DNA of 64,000 nucleotides, from contig NC_018016.1 of NCBI RefSeq assembly GCF_000265465.1, positions 439,501-503,500 on the forward strand, given 5' to 3'. Numbering within the stretch: position 1 is the first letter of the stretch; every line of letters begins with the position of its first letter. The notes under the pieces are model-generated. The model saw nothing but the letters and a program-made list of their open reading frames with translations. It was not told the origin of the DNA and did not search any database. Positions 17,070 through 23,983 of the stretch are shown here, one piece after another. The translations under genes and the position numbers were made by a program. The DNA comes from Ornithobacterium rhinotracheale DSM 15997 (GTDB lineage: Bacteria; Bacteroidota; Bacteroidia; Flavobacteriales; Weeksellaceae).

Positions 17070-17273
17070 ATGTTTAAACAATTGAAAGGATTATTTAAAT
17101 CATTGCCGTTGTTATTGAAGTATGTACAATGTGCAAAAATATGTTTGCATCATGCGCACGAGGCAAAAAAAGAGATAGATACACTCTTTGATGATGTGGA
17201 GGGTAACGAGCCAGAGTACTTGAATGAAGAAGAACTTGCGGGTGTTCCTACGGATAAGGAACATATGTGGTAA
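17070..17273 (+). CDS. 67-residue protein, amphipathic N-terminal half and acidic C-terminal half
   Basis: Starts 3 bases after the previous stop. Residues 1-30 form a cationic, partly hydrophobic helix (MFKQLKGLFKSLPLLLKYV), and residues 35-67 are acidic (KKEIDTLFDDVEGNEPEY). It could associate with a membrane surface. Unknown function. The tight spacing supports its being a real gene of the structural operon. Confidence 0.55.
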   Translation: MFKQLKGLFKSLPLLLKYVQCAKICLHHAHEAKKEIDTLFDDVEGNEPEYLNEEELAGVPTDKEHMW

Positions 17274-17284
17274 AATATTGAGAG

Positions 17285-17392
17285 ATGACAAGTAAATTAA
17301 TTACAAGTGTTTTAATTGCAGTGGTTTACATTGGAATGATTATGTTATCAGATGTGTTGAAGGACCACATTAAAGATAGTTTTAAAGGATGA
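17285..17392 (+). CDS. 35-residue single-TM miniprotein
   Basis: ATG at 17285, ending at TGA 17390-17392. One membrane helix (LITSVLIAVVYIGMIML) is followed by a short charged tail. Its stop overlaps the ATG of the next small gene (ATGA), a translational-coupling arrangement that argues for a real gene. Confidence 0.5.
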   Translation: MTSKLITSVLIAVVYIGMIMLSDVLKDHIKDSFKG

Positions 17393-17535
17393 AGTTTTTA
17401 AGTGATTTGATGAAGAATAGTAAGCTATTGGCGTTATCGCTGATAGCTTTTATAATATTTTTGTTAGTTCGTAGATTTAATAGAGTTGTAACTGTTGTTA
17501 AACAAAAATGGAGGATGCAAAGCCTTTGGTTTTAA
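17389..17535 (+). CDS. 48-residue single-TM miniprotein with basic C terminus
   Basis: ATG at 17389 overlaps the previous stop by 4 bases. It has a polar N terminus, one membrane helix (LLALSLIAFIIFLLV) and an Arg/Lys-rich tail (RRFNRVVTVVKQKWR). The next gene starts inside its end at 17508. It is the third small membrane protein of the cluster, consistent with a virus that carries or passes through a membrane. Confidence 0.5.
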   Translation: MKFLSDLMKNSKLLALSLIAFIIFLLVRRFNRVVTVVKQKWRMQSLWF

Positions 17536-17861
17536 AGGAAAAAACTACAGAACAGTTTGTGAAGACAAATTTTAGATTTTGGTCTGAAATGTTTAAAATG
17601 TTTTTTTCGGTTGGATCCTTTGACCCTTATTATGTTACACATGGTGTAAGAACGTTTAAAACTCCATTGGAATATGGGATAGAGTTGGGGAAAAGTATTG
17701 TTCCAATTAAGACAAAACCAAAGTTAAACAATCAACCTAAGAGCTCCGCACCAAGTCCAAAGTTAAATAATCAACCTAAGATACCCGCACCAAAACCAAA
17801 GCTTCACCCAGAGTGGCAAAAGGTTTTGGATAAATTTAATAAATCGTTATATGGGCAATAA
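17508..17861 (+). CDS. 117-residue protein with duplicated PKLNNQPK segment
   Basis: The N-terminal 75 residues are mixed, with an aromatic stretch (NFRFWSEMFKMFFSVGSFDPYY). The C-terminal part is proline- and lysine-rich and contains PKLNNQPK twice, about 17 residues apart, then a third degenerate copy, which gives an extended linker. It overlaps the miniprotein before it and the muramidase gene after it. It could be a spacer or bridging protein in the virion; not recognised. Confidence 0.55.
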   Translation: MEDAKPLVLKEKTTEQFVKTNFRFWSEMFKMFFSVGSFDPYYVTHGVRTFKTPLEYGIELGKSIVPIKTKPKLNNQPKSSAPSPKLNNQPKIPAPKPKLHPEWQKVLDKFNKSLYGQ

Positions 17862-18753
17862 GAGAAGAAATAAAAGAAGAGATAAAAAAATGACATATTT
17901 AAAAGCAATTGCCCTGCTAGCTGGAAGTTGGTGGGCTTATAAAATATCAAAACCAAAGTCTAAAGTTGAGTTTGGAGAATTGGAACTAGTGGGCGTTGAT
18001 ATTCCAAATACAGAGAGTGAGACTAAAAGTGTTTTATCTATGCTTTTAGTACCTAATGGATTGAGATTTGCCAAAGGATATAATTCATATGCTGATTGGG
18101 GTTATACTTTGTTTGATATATTAATAAATCAAATTAAAAGTGGTGATTTGTTGATAAATCAAGCATCTTATATAATGGCTACAGCATATCATGAAATGGG
18201 TCAATTTAGTTTATTGCGTGAGCGTTATAATGATAAAATTTCTGTTTTGAAGAAAACGCTTAAAGGGGATAAATTAAGGGAGTTTAACGAGTTTTTGAAG
18301 ATTGCAGATACATTTGGTGTTAGTGCTGAAAAGGCTGTGTACATGGAGTGGAAGTATGGCGTACAATCTTGGTGTTATAATCCAGCTAGTAGAAGAAAGA
18401 ATTTAAGTAATAAATATAAAGGTGATGGAGCTCGTTTTTTTGGTCGTGGATATTGCCAGTGGACTGGTAGGCATTTATATACTAAGTTTAAAGAGTTTTC
18501 TGGTGTAGATGTTTTGTCAAATCCAGATTTAATAGTAAATGATAAGCGTTTAAATGCTTTAATGACCATAAAAATGATGATGGCTGATAAACCTAATAAT
18601 TTAACGGGTGTTTCTTTAAAGCTTTATTGTAATGAAAATAAAACAGATTATTACAATGCAAGAAGGGTTGTTAATTCTACAGATAGAGCAAAAGATATAG
18701 CCTCTTATGCTCAAAAGTTTGAAAATGTTTTTAATTCTTATTTAAAAAAATAG
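17851..18753 (+). CDS. Membrane-anchored GH19-like muramidase (phage lysin or virion hydrolase)
   Basis: 300 residues. A basic N terminus (GNKRRNKRRDKK) is followed by a membrane helix (MTYLKAIALLAGSWWAYKI). The catalytic domain spans about 85-300, with the GH19/endolysin marks ATAYHEMGQ (candidate catalytic glutamate) and GDGARFFGRGYCQWTGRHLY. Such enzymes cut peptidoglycan for entry or lysis. An N-terminal anchor suits a virion-membrane enzyme. The start at 17851 overlaps the previous stop; ATG 17890, which leaves out the basic stretch, is an alternative. No holin was firmly identified, but several small TM proteins are nearby. Confidence 0.8.
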   Translation: MGNKRRNKRRDKKMTYLKAIALLAGSWWAYKISKPKSKVEFGELELVGVDIPNTESETKSVLSMLLVPNGLRFAKGYNSYADWGYTLFDILINQIKSGDLLINQASYIMATAYHEMGQFSLLRERYNDKISVLKKTLKGDKLREFNEFLKIADTFGVSAEKAVYMEWKYGVQSWCYNPASRRKNLSNKYKGDGARFFGRGYCQWTGRHLYTKFKEFSGVDVLSNPDLIVNDKRLNALMTIKMMMADKPNNLTGVSLKLYCNENKTDYYNARRVVNSTDRAKDIASYAQKFENVFNSYLKK

Positions 18754-18756
18754 GTT

Positions 18757-19494
18757 ATGACACAGCGAGAAAAAAGAAAAATTAAGTTTTGGTTATTCAT
18801 CTTTTTAATAATCTATCTATTATTTAGATTGACCAAAAAGACGAGTATAAAGGAGAAAGTAAGCACAGGAGATAATTCCTTGTTGCCACTGGATACAAAT
18901 AAATTCAAGGAACCTGTGAGTTTGCCCAAAGTAGAAAAACCAAAGTTTGATAAGGTTTTTGCAAAAGGCGGTTCTGCAGTGAGAAATGAAAAAGCATTTA
19001 GTCAAAAAGTTGATGATATGATGCAATCAGAAAAACAGAAGGGAAAAATACCAGTAAAAAGTGATGTGGTTAAAAAACTGCAGGAGGAGCAGGCAAATGA
19101 TTTTTGTTCTGAATGTGAGGAAGAAAAGAGAAGGGAGCAGGAAGAAAGAAAGCGTAAAGAACAAGAAGAAATTAGAAAGAAGTTGCTTGAAAAGAAAAAT
19201 AATTGCAACCAAATAAGTGAAGTCCCTGTAAAATTTCATTATGATTGTGAGGAGCCCGAGAAAGTTAAAATAACTGGCATGGGTGGACTTGCTCTATTTA
19301 GAATGCCATCAACTGGGCATTGCAGGGTATTAAATTTATATGGTGAAACTACACGTGTAATTCAGAGTTATAATGATGGGGAAAAAGAATATCTTGTTGA
19401 GCATGGGCATTATATAGATTTGTTGGGATATGTAAAGGCGCAGGTTTCAAATATTCAGCTTGATAGTAATGGGGGTTTTGAACAATTGAGTTAA
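18757..19494 (+). CDS. N-terminally anchored coiled-coil protein with C-terminal beta domain
   Basis: 245 residues. A membrane helix near the N terminus (FWLFIFLIIYLLFRL) is followed by a lysine-rich linker, a highly charged helix of about 40 residues (EEEKRREQEERKRKEQEE), and a cysteine-containing C-terminal domain with beta-like stretches (ALFRMPSTGHCRVLNLYG, YLVEHGHYIDLLGYVKAQV). This looks like a stalk holding an outward domain, a plausible spike or vertex protein. It lies 3 bases after the muramidase gene. No homologue recognised. Confidence 0.55.
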   Translation: MTQREKRKIKFWLFIFLIIYLLFRLTKKTSIKEKVSTGDNSLLPLDTNKFKEPVSLPKVEKPKFDKVFAKGGSAVRNEKAFSQKVDDMMQSEKQKGKIPVKSDVVKKLQEEQANDFCSECEEEKRREQEERKRKEQEEIRKKLLEKKNNCNQISEVPVKFHYDCEEPEKVKITGMGGLALFRMPSTGHCRVLNLYGETTRVIQSYNDGEKEYLVEHGHYIDLLGYVKAQVSNIQLDSNGGFEQLS

Positions 19495-19511
19495 ACAAAA
19501 AATAAAGAGAT

Positions 19512-19685
19512 ATGACAAATTTTGTAGATAGGACAAAGATTTATAGTATATTAGGATTTACGGGGGCGGTTTCGTTTGATGAGCTAAAACCGCTTCTAGC
19601 AAGTTTATTGGCTATTGTGCTTGATTTTGCGTATAGCTTTGCAAAAAAGAAAATTAAAGATTTAAAAGATAAAAAAGATGAGTGA
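19512..19685 (+). CDS. 57-residue protein with one hydrophobic helix and lysine-rich tail
   Basis: ATG at 19512. The central hydrophobic stretch LLASLLAIVLDFAYSFA is followed by KKKIKDLKDKKDE. Its last codons overlap the start of the next gene (ATGAGTGA, 8 bases). The size and charge pattern also fit a small holin or a membrane-bound structural protein. Confidence 0.5.
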   Translation: MTNFVDRTKIYSILGFTGAVSFDELKPLLASLLAIVLDFAYSFAKKKIKDLKDKKDE

Positions 19686-20163
19686 TTGTGTGATAGTTAT
19701 TGATAATAGAAAGTTTAGGAGTGAGCTTTTGTGTCGAGAGGTTTCTACAATTGATTTATCGGATAATTGTTATTATCAAGTAGGTCCATATTTTTATACC
19801 GCTAATGCATTTAAGCGTTATTTGATTGACAAGTCTGATTATGTTATTTATAAAAGGTTGATACCATTGGACGGAGAACCTGTGAAAGATTTACCAAATT
19901 TTATAGATGGATATGATTCAAATTCAGCGATTTTGTTAAGTTATAATGTTGGAACTTTTTATGATGGTTTTGTTGTAACGAAGAATAAAAACGGATATCA
20001 CTTTAGAAATAGTACTAGTAAATTTGTTGGGGTCTATCTTGATGTATCGGACGCGTATAGTCATGCAGTTTGCGAATTAGAGCCAGGACAAGAGTATCAT
20101 TATGCAGGTACTGGACCTTTCCTGTTGTATGACGCAGAAGAGGAGATTAAAGGTGTTGAGTAA
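19678..20163 (+). CDS. 161-residue protein of unknown function
   Basis: Acidic, aromatic-rich soluble protein with beta-like stretches (CVIVIDNRKF, YYQVGPYFYTANAF, AILLSYNVGTFYDGFVV, FVGVYLDVSDAYSHAVCEL). It has no signal peptide or membrane helix. Its start overlaps the previous gene and its stop overlaps the next ATG (TAATG). Position late in the structural operon would suit a host-attachment or accessory protein, but nothing specific was recognised. Confidence 0.5.
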   Translation: MSDCVIVIDNRKFRSELLCREVSTIDLSDNCYYQVGPYFYTANAFKRYLIDKSDYVIYKRLIPLDGEPVKDLPNFIDGYDSNSAILLSYNVGTFYDGFVVTKNKNGYHFRNSTSKFVGVYLDVSDAYSHAVCELEPGQEYHYAGTGPFLLYDAEEEIKGVE

Positions 20164-20372
20164 TGAGCCATAAAAATGATTATTCGTGTATAGTTTTCGG
20201 AGCCTTTGGAGTGTTCAAAATGCAATATGTGCACGATTTATACAGGTTCAGCAAGTGGCTTGATAGTTCCAAGTTTAGAGATTGGAAATATTTTAATGTG
20301 TATGACCGTAGGACTGGGGAGTATTTAAGACGCTTCTACAATGGAAACTATATACCAAGATTTTTAAATTAA
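20163..20372 (+). CDS. 69-residue aromatic and basic protein of unknown function
   Basis: Last gene before the terminator; its ATG overlaps the preceding TAA by one base. Rich in Y, F, W and R (MQYVHDLYRFSKWL, FNVYDRRTGEYLRRFYNGNY). No membrane helix. The one-base overlap and shared direction support a real gene. Confidence 0.5.
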   Translation: MSHKNDYSCIVFGAFGVFKMQYVHDLYRFSKWLDSSKFRDWKYFNVYDRRTGEYLRRFYNGNYIPRFLN

Positions 20373-20394
20373 TTTGTTTGTTTTGAATAATGAG

Positions 20395-20433
20395 AGAGAC
20401 TGCACCTTTGTTGGTGTGGTTTCTTTTTTTTTT
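20395..20433 (+). terminator. Terminator of the structural operon
   Basis: Stem of 12 pairs between 20395-20406 and 20413-20424 (three G-U pairs), loop TTTGTT, followed by about nine T. A classical Rho-independent terminator 23 bases after the 69-residue gene. It separates the virion genes from the secreted-protein/transposase pair. Confidence 0.75.
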
Positions 20434-20505
20434 ATCTTTTTGCTTTGCACTATTTGGCATTTGTTTTGATAATGGTATTAACATATTTAAAAATCACTTA
20501 AAATC

Positions 20506-20829
20506 ATGAAAAAAATATTACTATCATTTGGATTATGTTTAGCCGTAACCGCTGGATATGCACAAAGCAAGGAGGCAAAAAAAGAAATAAGAAAGTACTA
20601 CACTGAAAAACAGATTAAGTACATTGAAAAAGAGTTAAAAGAATATATAAGTAATTGTGATGATATTTTGAATTTATCTAATTCTTTAGATGAGAAACTT
20701 TTTAAGAATAAAGGGCATTTGATTGCTTATTTTGATTTTTTTATTAATCCACTTTATGATGATTTTTGTACGAAGGGTGAGGTTTATGGATATGGTTTGA
20801 AGATAAGTAGATTAATAAATGGTGAGTGA
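20506..20829 (+). CDS. 107-residue secreted protein of unknown function
   Basis: It begins with a clear signal peptide (MKKILLSFGLCLAVTAGYAQ). The mature part is helical and charged (KEIRKYYTEKQIKYIEKELKEYI) with two cysteines. It lies after the structural terminator, so it probably has its own promoter. Its TGA overlaps the ATG of the transposase (TGATG). A lysogenic-conversion or superinfection-exclusion role would be attractive but is unsupported by homology. Confidence 0.6.
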   Translation: MKKILLSFGLCLAVTAGYAQSKEAKKEIRKYYTEKQIKYIEKELKEYISNCDDILNLSNSLDEKLFKNKGHLIAYFDFFINPLYDDFCTKGEVYGYGLKISRLINGE

Positions 20830-21803
20830 TGGCACGGAGATTTAAACATTTAGATTTGTGTGAAAGGGCTAAAATAGAGGCGTATTTAACGGCTGGTTGG
20901 TCTATCTCTAAAATAGCCCGTGAACTGAAAAGGGATAAATCTACGATAAGCCGTGAAGTGAGGAGGAACCGAACGAAGAAAGGAAAGTATAAAGCAAAGA
21001 CTGCACAGACGCTCTATTCTGAAAAGAAAGAGCGTTTTTTGCGTTATAGACGCTTTACAAAAGACATTGAGAAAAGAGTAAGACAATTTTTGTATAAAAG
21101 ATATTCGCCCCTGCAGATTGTGGGGTATTGCAAAAAAATGGGGTTTGCTATGGTTTCAGTGGAAAGAATTTACCAATATATAAGGGCTGATAAATTGAAA
21201 GGTGGTAAATTATATAAATATTGCAGGCACGCTTTGAAAAAGAGAAAGGCACAGGTTTCTAAAATTGTTGGAAAGATAAAGAACCGCACTAGTATAGAAG
21301 AACGCCCGCAGGTTGTGAATGAGCGTAAGGAGTTCGGACACTGGGAGGGTGATTTAGTAGAGGGCAAAAATCATAAGGGTTATTTGCTGACACTTACGGA
21401 AAGAGTATCAAGGTTTTTGTTTGTAAAGTATATACCAAATAAAACAGCTGATGTGGTCGCTCGTGCTATTATTGATGTGTTACTTCCTTATAAAAAAGTG
21501 GTCAAATCAATAACCGTGGATAATGGTTTAGAGTTTTCAAATCATGATATAGTGTCCAATAAACTGCAAGCACAGATTTATTTTACAAATCCATACTCTA
21601 GTTGGCAAAAGGGGCAAATTGAGCACATGAACAAACTTATTAGACAGTATGTAAAAAAAGGTTCGGCAATTACAAAAAGTACCGCTAACAAGCTGAAAGC
21701 GGTACAAAAAGAGATAAACGATAGACCGTTTAAAGTGTTAAAGTTTTGCAAGCCTCGTGATGTTTTTTATACATTTGTGGAAAATGTTGCATTTAGTGCT
21801 TGA
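20829..21803 (+). CDS. IS30-family DDE transposase, probable integrase of the element
   Basis: 324 residues from ATG 20829; an in-frame GTG three bases earlier is less likely. The N-terminal HTH is FKHLDLCERAKIEAYL followed by WSISKIARELKRDKSTISRE. DDE residues are D in FGHWEGDLVEG, D in SITVDNGLEFS, and E in WQKGQIEHMNKLIRQY, the IS30 layout. All three catalytic positions are present, so it should be active. The start overlaps the preceding stop codon, and no inverted repeat resembling the element ends was found immediately upstream. It therefore looks like a phage gene and not a stray insertion sequence. The gene ends inside the right inverted repeat. Confidence 0.93.
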   Translation: MARRFKHLDLCERAKIEAYLTAGWSISKIARELKRDKSTISREVRRNRTKKGKYKAKTAQTLYSEKKERFLRYRRFTKDIEKRVRQFLYKRYSPLQIVGYCKKMGFAMVSVERIYQYIRADKLKGGKLYKYCRHALKKRKAQVSKIVGKIKNRTSIEERPQVVNERKEFGHWEGDLVEGKNHKGYLLTLTERVSRFLFVKYIPNKTADVVARAIIDVLLPYKKVVKSITVDNGLEFSNHDIVSNKLQAQIYFTNPYSSWQKGQIEHMNKLIRQYVKKGSAITKSTANKLKAVQKEINDRPFKVLKFCKPRDVFYTFVENVAFSA

Positions 21804-21805
21804 AT
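21786..21805 (-). repeat. Right terminal inverted repeat of the element
   Basis: On the minus strand it reads ATTCAAGCACTAAATGCAAC; 15 of 20 positions match 13257-13276. It overlaps the end of the transposase gene. On the minus strand it also contains the final codons F-K-H and the stop of the adjacent 410-residue host gene, so the insertion has probably replaced the original 3' end of that gene. Confidence 0.65.
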
Positions 21806-23025
21806 CTAGCAAAAGCTTCATTTTTAGCTTTTAAACAATTTGTTTTTATAGCATTCATCAAGAAAATAAGGATACACAAACTCATTAAAACACTTCCGAA
21901 TATCATAATATTTTGGGAATAAAAAATATGAAATCCACCTAAAAACATGATTAATTCCGTGATGAAGAAACCTAGAAAACCTATTCCAGCTCCTATTTTA
22001 AGCCATAAATTTATGCTTAAAAACTTCTGCTCAATCAAAGATGCTAAAAACGATGTGCTCAAAACACCAATGAAACATAAATGCAAATAGGTTAAAATTA
22101 AATTTTTCTCTACAAAGGCTAAAGATTTAAGCCAAGGCAAAACAGATATGCTCTGGATTGATATTTTAAGCAATAAACAGATAAGAAATGTCCCCCAAAA
22201 ATAATTCACGAATCTATTTGTTTGATGAATAAATCGGGGCAAAACTTTAAGCAAAATCGTGATTAAATAGATTGCTGCCAAGATTTGTAATGCCGAAGCA
22301 GCATATGCAATAATCTTTATTGAAGAGAAAAAACTCATTCCTCCCATAGATAATGCTGTTGCAGGAATTACGGAGAGCAACAGTATGAGATAAAACTTTT
22401 TCCACAAATTCCTATGAATTTGTATTTTTTTATCTTCTAAACTCTTCAACAATAGCCCAATGGCTATAAACATGAACCAAGCGTTGTACTGAAAATGCAA
22501 AAAACCATAAACGAGTGCATTGTAAATTTCGTGCGAAACGCTTTTTTTGGCAGCGACAAATCCTATGAAAAATGGAAATATTGATGATACTAAATTAAAA
22601 AATAATCCTGTATACATGAAGGTAAGCGACATGCTTATTGTTTTCCCCTCTTTCCGAGAATCTTTTATAAAACGATAAATAAACCAATAATTCAATAGCT
22701 GGAATAGGGTTGAAAATATAATGGAATAGAGTGCATAGCCCTGCAACGCAAAACTTATCAAAATTCCGACAACCACTAAAAGCGTCAATTTAAATTGCAA
22801 TCCGTATTTTCCTTTTTTATACTCTTGAGGTGTTAAATACAAATGCGTTAAAAGCACAAACGAGGCTAAATACAACCACCCCTGAAAAGCGACATGCGAA
22901 TGTGCGTGAACCAAGTTTTTGTACTCAAGCACAAGTGGCAAATGCATAAATGATCGCAAATAAGTACCCAATAATGCGATGATAAAAAAGAATGCAAGAC
23001 TAATAAAATTCCATTTTTTTAGCAT
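21793..23025 (-). CDS. Polytopic membrane protein, heme-copper-oxidase-like histidine pattern
   Basis: 410 residues with about 11-12 hydrophobic helices. Histidines sit in membrane positions (LVHAHSHVAFQGWLY, FLHFQYNAWFMF, YLHLCFIGVLS), somewhat like cytochrome-oxidase subunit I or NnrS-type proteins, but no motif was strong enough for a firm call. The last three codons and the stop lie inside the right inverted repeat of the mobile element, so the C terminus may be shortened or altered. It starts divergently from the CCG-domain gene. Confidence 0.6.
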   Translation of the reverse strand: MLKKWNFISLAFFFIIALLGTYLRSFMHLPLVLEYKNLVHAHSHVAFQGWLYLASFVLLTHLYLTPQEYKKGKYGLQFKLTLLVVVGILISFALQGYALYSIIFSTLFQLLNYWFIYRFIKDSRKEGKTISMSLTFMYTGLFFNLVSSIFPFFIGFVAAKKSVSHEIYNALVYGFLHFQYNAWFMFIAIGLLLKSLEDKKIQIHRNLWKKFYLILLLSVIPATALSMGGMSFFSSIKIIAYAASALQILAAIYLITILLKVLPRFIHQTNRFVNYFWGTFLICLLLKISIQSISVLPWLKSLAFVEKNLILTYLHLCFIGVLSTSFLASLIEQKFLSINLWLKIGAGIGFLGFFITELIMFLGGFHIFYSQNIMIFGSVLMSLCILIFLMNAIKTNCLKAKNEAFARFKH

Positions 23026-23154
23026 TTTTCTTTAAATAAAATTCTGAGACAAAGGTATAAACTTTTGCCCATAGATTTTTATTTTAAGACAAGAATCTCT
23101 TTTTTATTTTCTTCATTTACATTTAAAATTGAAAACAAAATTTAGCACGAAATA

Positions 23155-23183
23155 TTGCGTATAAATATAAATAAGTACCTTTG
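23155..23183 (+). promoter_or_regulatory. Promoter of the CCG-domain gene
   Basis: TTG (23155-23157), 18 bases, then TACCTTTG (23176-23183): a near-perfect Bacteroidota -33/-7 pair. Its place rules out the long reading frame that would begin at TTG 23155 and supports a start at ATG 23197 or 23203. Confidence 0.7.
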
Positions 23184-23202
23184 TACATTCAATTATATGT
23201 GT

Positions 23203-23979
23203 ATGCAAGTAAAAACCATGGCACAAATGCAAGCGGAAGGGCGTACTCCCGAGATTCTTTTTTGGGTAGGCTGCGCAGGGAGTTTCGATGATAGGGCTAA
23301 AAAAATCACTCGTGCATTTGTGAAGATTTTAAACGAAGTGGGAATTGACTTTGCTGTTTTGGGTAGCGAAGAAAGTTGCACGGGAGATCCCGCCAAACGC
23401 GCTGGTAATGAATTTGCTTTTCAAATGGCGGCAGCCGTGAACATTGAGACGCTCAATGGCTATGGAATCAAGAAAATCGTAACCACTTGTCCGCATTGTT
23501 TCAATACTTTAAAAAATGAATACCCGAGTTTAGGCGGAAATTATGAAGTAATTCACCACGCCGAGTTTTTACAATCTTTGATTGATTGCGGAAAATTAAA
23601 AATTGAAGATTCTGCCTTGTCCAATGAAAAAATCACCTATCATGACCCGTGCTACTTGGGTAGAGCTAATGGGATATACAAAGCTCCGCGCACTTTGATT
23701 GAAAACCTAAAAGCGGATTTGGTGGAAATGAAACGATGCAAAAGTAAATCCTTTTGTTGTGGTGCTGGTGGTGCTCAGCTTTTCAAAGAAAGTGAAAAAG
23801 GCGATGCCGAAATTAATGTGGTGCGAGCCAAAGAAGCCATAGAAACTGGGGCAAAAATCATTGCAACAGGATGTCCTTTTTGCCAAACTATGCTGAAAGA
23901 TGGGATTTCAAGCCAAGGAAAAGACGACATTCGCGTAGTTGATTTTGCTGAATTAATTGCTGATGCTAAAAAACTTTAA
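23203..23979 (+). CDS. CCG-domain Fe-S oxidoreductase (HdrB/LutA-like)
   Basis: 258 residues from ATG 23203 (MQVKTMAQMQAEGR); ATG 23197 is two codons upstream. Two cysteine-rich CCG-type domains are visible: ILFWVGCAGSFD with GSEESCTGDPAKRAGNE and TTCPHCFNTL, then HDPCYLGRANGIY, KSFCCGAGGAQLF and ATGCPFCQTML. These cysteines bind Fe-S clusters in heterodisulfide-reductase B-like and lactate-utilisation proteins. A partner Fe-S/flavoprotein gene, common next to it in relatives, is not seen in this window. It is followed 4 bases later by a small conserved gene. Confidence 0.85.
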   Translation: MQVKTMAQMQAEGRTPEILFWVGCAGSFDDRAKKITRAFVKILNEVGIDFAVLGSEESCTGDPAKRAGNEFAFQMAAAVNIETLNGYGIKKIVTTCPHCFNTLKNEYPSLGGNYEVIHHAEFLQSLIDCGKLKIEDSALSNEKITYHDPCYLGRANGIYKAPRTLIENLKADLVEMKRCKSKSFCCGAGGAQLFKESEKGDAEINVVRAKEAIETGAKIIATGCPFCQTMLKDGISSQGKDDIRVVDFAELIADAKKL

Positions 23980-23983
23980 AAAT

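Larger units (their letters stand above)
13257..21805 (+). mobile_element. Integrated small phage-like element mobilised by an IS30-type transposase
   Basis: An 8549-base unit inserted between the atp operon and a membrane-protein gene. Contents in order: 81-residue protein, HUH Rep, HTH miniprotein, iteron-like repeats, beta-rich coat candidate, a Gly-rich protein with a C-terminal anchor, a series of small single-TM proteins, a GH19-like muramidase, further small proteins, a terminator, a secreted protein, and an IS30 transposase. All genes point the same way with frequent stop/start overlaps. Imperfect inverted repeats bound the whole unit. No Zot-type or packaging ATPase with a Walker A motif was found. 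The match to ssDNA phages, possibly FLiP-like, is inferred from architecture and not from a database search. Confidence 0.75.

Noticed and set aside
20441-20460. GCACTA near 20447 as a possible left end of a freestanding IS30
   Set aside because: Only about 9 of 17 positions match the right end, against 15 of 20 at 13257. It also lies just downstream of the terminator and is not linked to the transposase start.
13257-21805. Classification as an inovirus
   Set aside because: No Zot/pI-type ATPase or any Walker A protein is encoded, and a muramidase is present. Kept only as an alternative because of the 54-residue TM protein.
23155-23202. Upstream extension of the CCG-domain gene to TTG 23155
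   Set aside because: The TTG and following bases form a consensus promoter, so transcription should start after this point.
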